From: Chloroflexia bacterium
GTDB taxonomy: Bacteria; Chloroflexota; Chloroflexia; Thermomicrobiales; UBA6265
Assembly (NCBI GenBank): GCA_013698285.1
Contig: JACCVE010000462.1
Location: 1-13,185, forward strand
Direction of reading: 5' to 3'
DNA length: 13,185 nt
How positions within the stretch are numbered: the stretch's first letter is position 1; every line of letters starts with the position of its first letter. The notes below the pieces were generated by a model, which was not told the DNA's origin, made no database searches, and saw nothing but the letters and a program-made list of their open reading frames with translations. Both the position numbers and the translations under genes were made by a program. Shown here one piece after another: positions 12,290 through 13,185 of this stretch.

Positions 12290-13185
12290 CTAGGACCCGG
12301 CGATCGCGTAGAGCGCCCCGTCGTCGCTGCCCACGTAGACCACCCCATCGACAACGGCGGGCGAGGAATGCACGTAGCCCCCGGTGGCAAACGTCCAGGC
12401 GGCGACGCCGGTGTCGGCCTTGAGCGCGTAGAGCTGCCGGTCGTAGCTGCCGACGAAGATCAGACCATCGGAGATGGCAGGGGAGGACATGATGGCGTTG
12501 CCCGCCTTGAAGCCCCACCGTTCCAGGCCGGTGAAGCTGTCGAGAGCCCGGACCACACCGTCGTGGGTACCGACGTACACGATCCCGTCGGCCGCGGCGG
12601 GCGTCGAGAGCGAGTACGACGAGGCGCTGAAGTTGAACGACCAGCGGAGGGTGCCACCGTTGGCGTCGAGGGCGATCACCGCACCGGCGGTGACGACCGG
12701 GATCGTCGCGGCGCCGTCACCGTCGAAGTTGATGTCGCCCGTCTCCTCATCGACCGAGATCGAGAAGTCGTCCGGCCCGCGGGCCGACTCGGTGGCGGCG
12801 GTCAGGAAGATCACCGAGTTTCCGGCGATGGTCGGGGTGACCGAGACGTCGGCACTGGCTTCGTAGGCCCAGCGCAGCTTGCCGGTATCCTTGTCGAAGG
12901 CGCGCATCTGGCTGCCGCCGCCGACGAAGACGCTCTGGCCGGCGACGGCCGGGGTGCCCACCGCAAAGCCGGCGAAGGTGGCCGACCACCGGATCACACC
13001 GGTCTCGCCATTGATCGCCAGCAGCGACCCGTCGGAGGCGCCGACGTAGACGAGGTCACCGACCACCACGGGTGAGGTGGCGGAGGTCGTCTGCATCTGC
13101 CAGATCGGCTCTCCCAGCGCGGCGTCGATCGCGTGGAGGACGCCGCTGAAACTGCTCACGTAGACCCGTCCGTCCGAGACGGCGG
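12290..13185 (-). CDS. PQQ-type beta-propeller repeat protein (5' end missing)
   Basis: The frame is open through the right edge (AVSDGRVYVSSFSGVLHAIDA precedes any good start). The gene is cut, and 298 residues are visible. The GTG at 13159 lies in the middle of a repeat and is not a real start. Seven propeller repeats are visible, such as SPVVVGDLVYVGASDGSL, TPAAADGIVYVGTHDGVV, SPAISDGLIFVGSYDRQLYA and the last, SPAVVDGVVYVGSDDGALYA. One blade has an insert of about 35 residues (TESARGPDDFSISVDEETGD) that resembles a Ca-binding Asp-rich loop. The C-terminus (VGSDDGALYAIAGS) is almost the same as that of the downstream gene (IGSDDGSVYAIGGS), so the two are paralogues in tandem. It is likely exported, but the N-terminus is outside the window. 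Confidence 0.87.
   Translation of the reverse strand, partial: AVSDGRVYVSSFSGVLHAIDAALGEPIWQMQTTSATSPVVVGDLVYVGASDGSLLAINGETGVIRWSATFAGFAVGTPAVAGQSVFVGGGSQMRAFDKDTGKLRWAYEASADVSVTPTIAGNSVIFLTAATESARGPDDFSISVDEETGDINFDGDGAATIPVVTAGAVIALDANGGTLRWSFNFSASSYSLSTPAAADGIVYVGTHDGVVRALDSFTGLERWGFKAGNAIMSSPAISDGLIFVGSYDRQLYALKADTGVAAWTFATGGYVHSSPAVVDGVVYVGSDDGALYAIAGS

Noticed and set aside
12222..12518. A longer N-terminus for the beta-propeller gene starting at 12518.
   Set aside because: The added 99 residues are Arg/His-rich out-of-frame readings of the neighbouring propeller gene. A good signal peptide and ribosome binding site mark the start at 12221.
10758..13185. The repeated GTCGTCGCTGCC-like DNA motifs as a possible DNA repeat array or CRISPR.
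   Set aside because: They encode the recurring VGSDDG turns of the propeller blades, with irregular spacing and synonymous variation.

Overview
The window is GC-rich bacterial DNA with long overlapping open frames on both strands, GTG as well as ATG starts, and Shine-Dalgarno sites in front of most genes. The mix of genes suggests a Chloroflexota bacterium, perhaps near the Thermomicrobia (Sphaerobacter-like). They include an M14 peptidase with an amidotransferase-like tail, Ala/Pro/Thr-rich secreted proteins, PQQ-type beta-propellers and a DUF1089-type protein. This placement is inference; a high-GC actinobacterium cannot be excluded. I see no phage, transposon, CRISPR or plasmid genes. The window looks like ordinary chromosome.

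Left part (1-5100). The 3' part of an M14-type zinc carboxypeptidase gene runs rightward from the left edge. It converges on a leftward gene for an 811-residue thiamine-diphosphate enzyme of the homodimeric pyruvate dehydrogenase E1 / transketolase type, with a terminator-like hairpin between the two stops. A leftward gene for a small exported protein lies just upstream of the E1-like gene. The short gap between them carries a regular four-tract G-quadruplex motif. A compact divergent promoter region (about 5044-5225) follows.

Middle (5100-8980). A rightward cluster holds a class-I-type glutamine synthetase family ligase, an amidohydrolase, and pyridoxamine 5'-phosphate oxidase (pdxH), whose start codon overlaps the amidohydrolase stop. 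An unrecognised 123-residue protein follows. The ligase plus amidohydrolase pair matches the two halves of the eukaryotic FluG/NodGS fusion proteins, so the two enzymes probably act in one pathway on a gamma-glutamyl amide or related amine. The substrate cannot be read from sequence. An Arg-rich 38-codon frame that could be translated from a leaderless mRNA sits in front of the ligase gene.

Right part (8980-13185). A leftward glycolipid-binding (DUF1089-type) gene is complete except for one in-frame TAA. A 503-base stretch without genes but with several dyads leads to an orphan single-domain response regulator. Next come a tRNA-Glu(CTC) with its own promoter and a strong hairpin behind it, and two leftward tandem genes for exported beta-propeller proteins. 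The second of these runs off the right edge.
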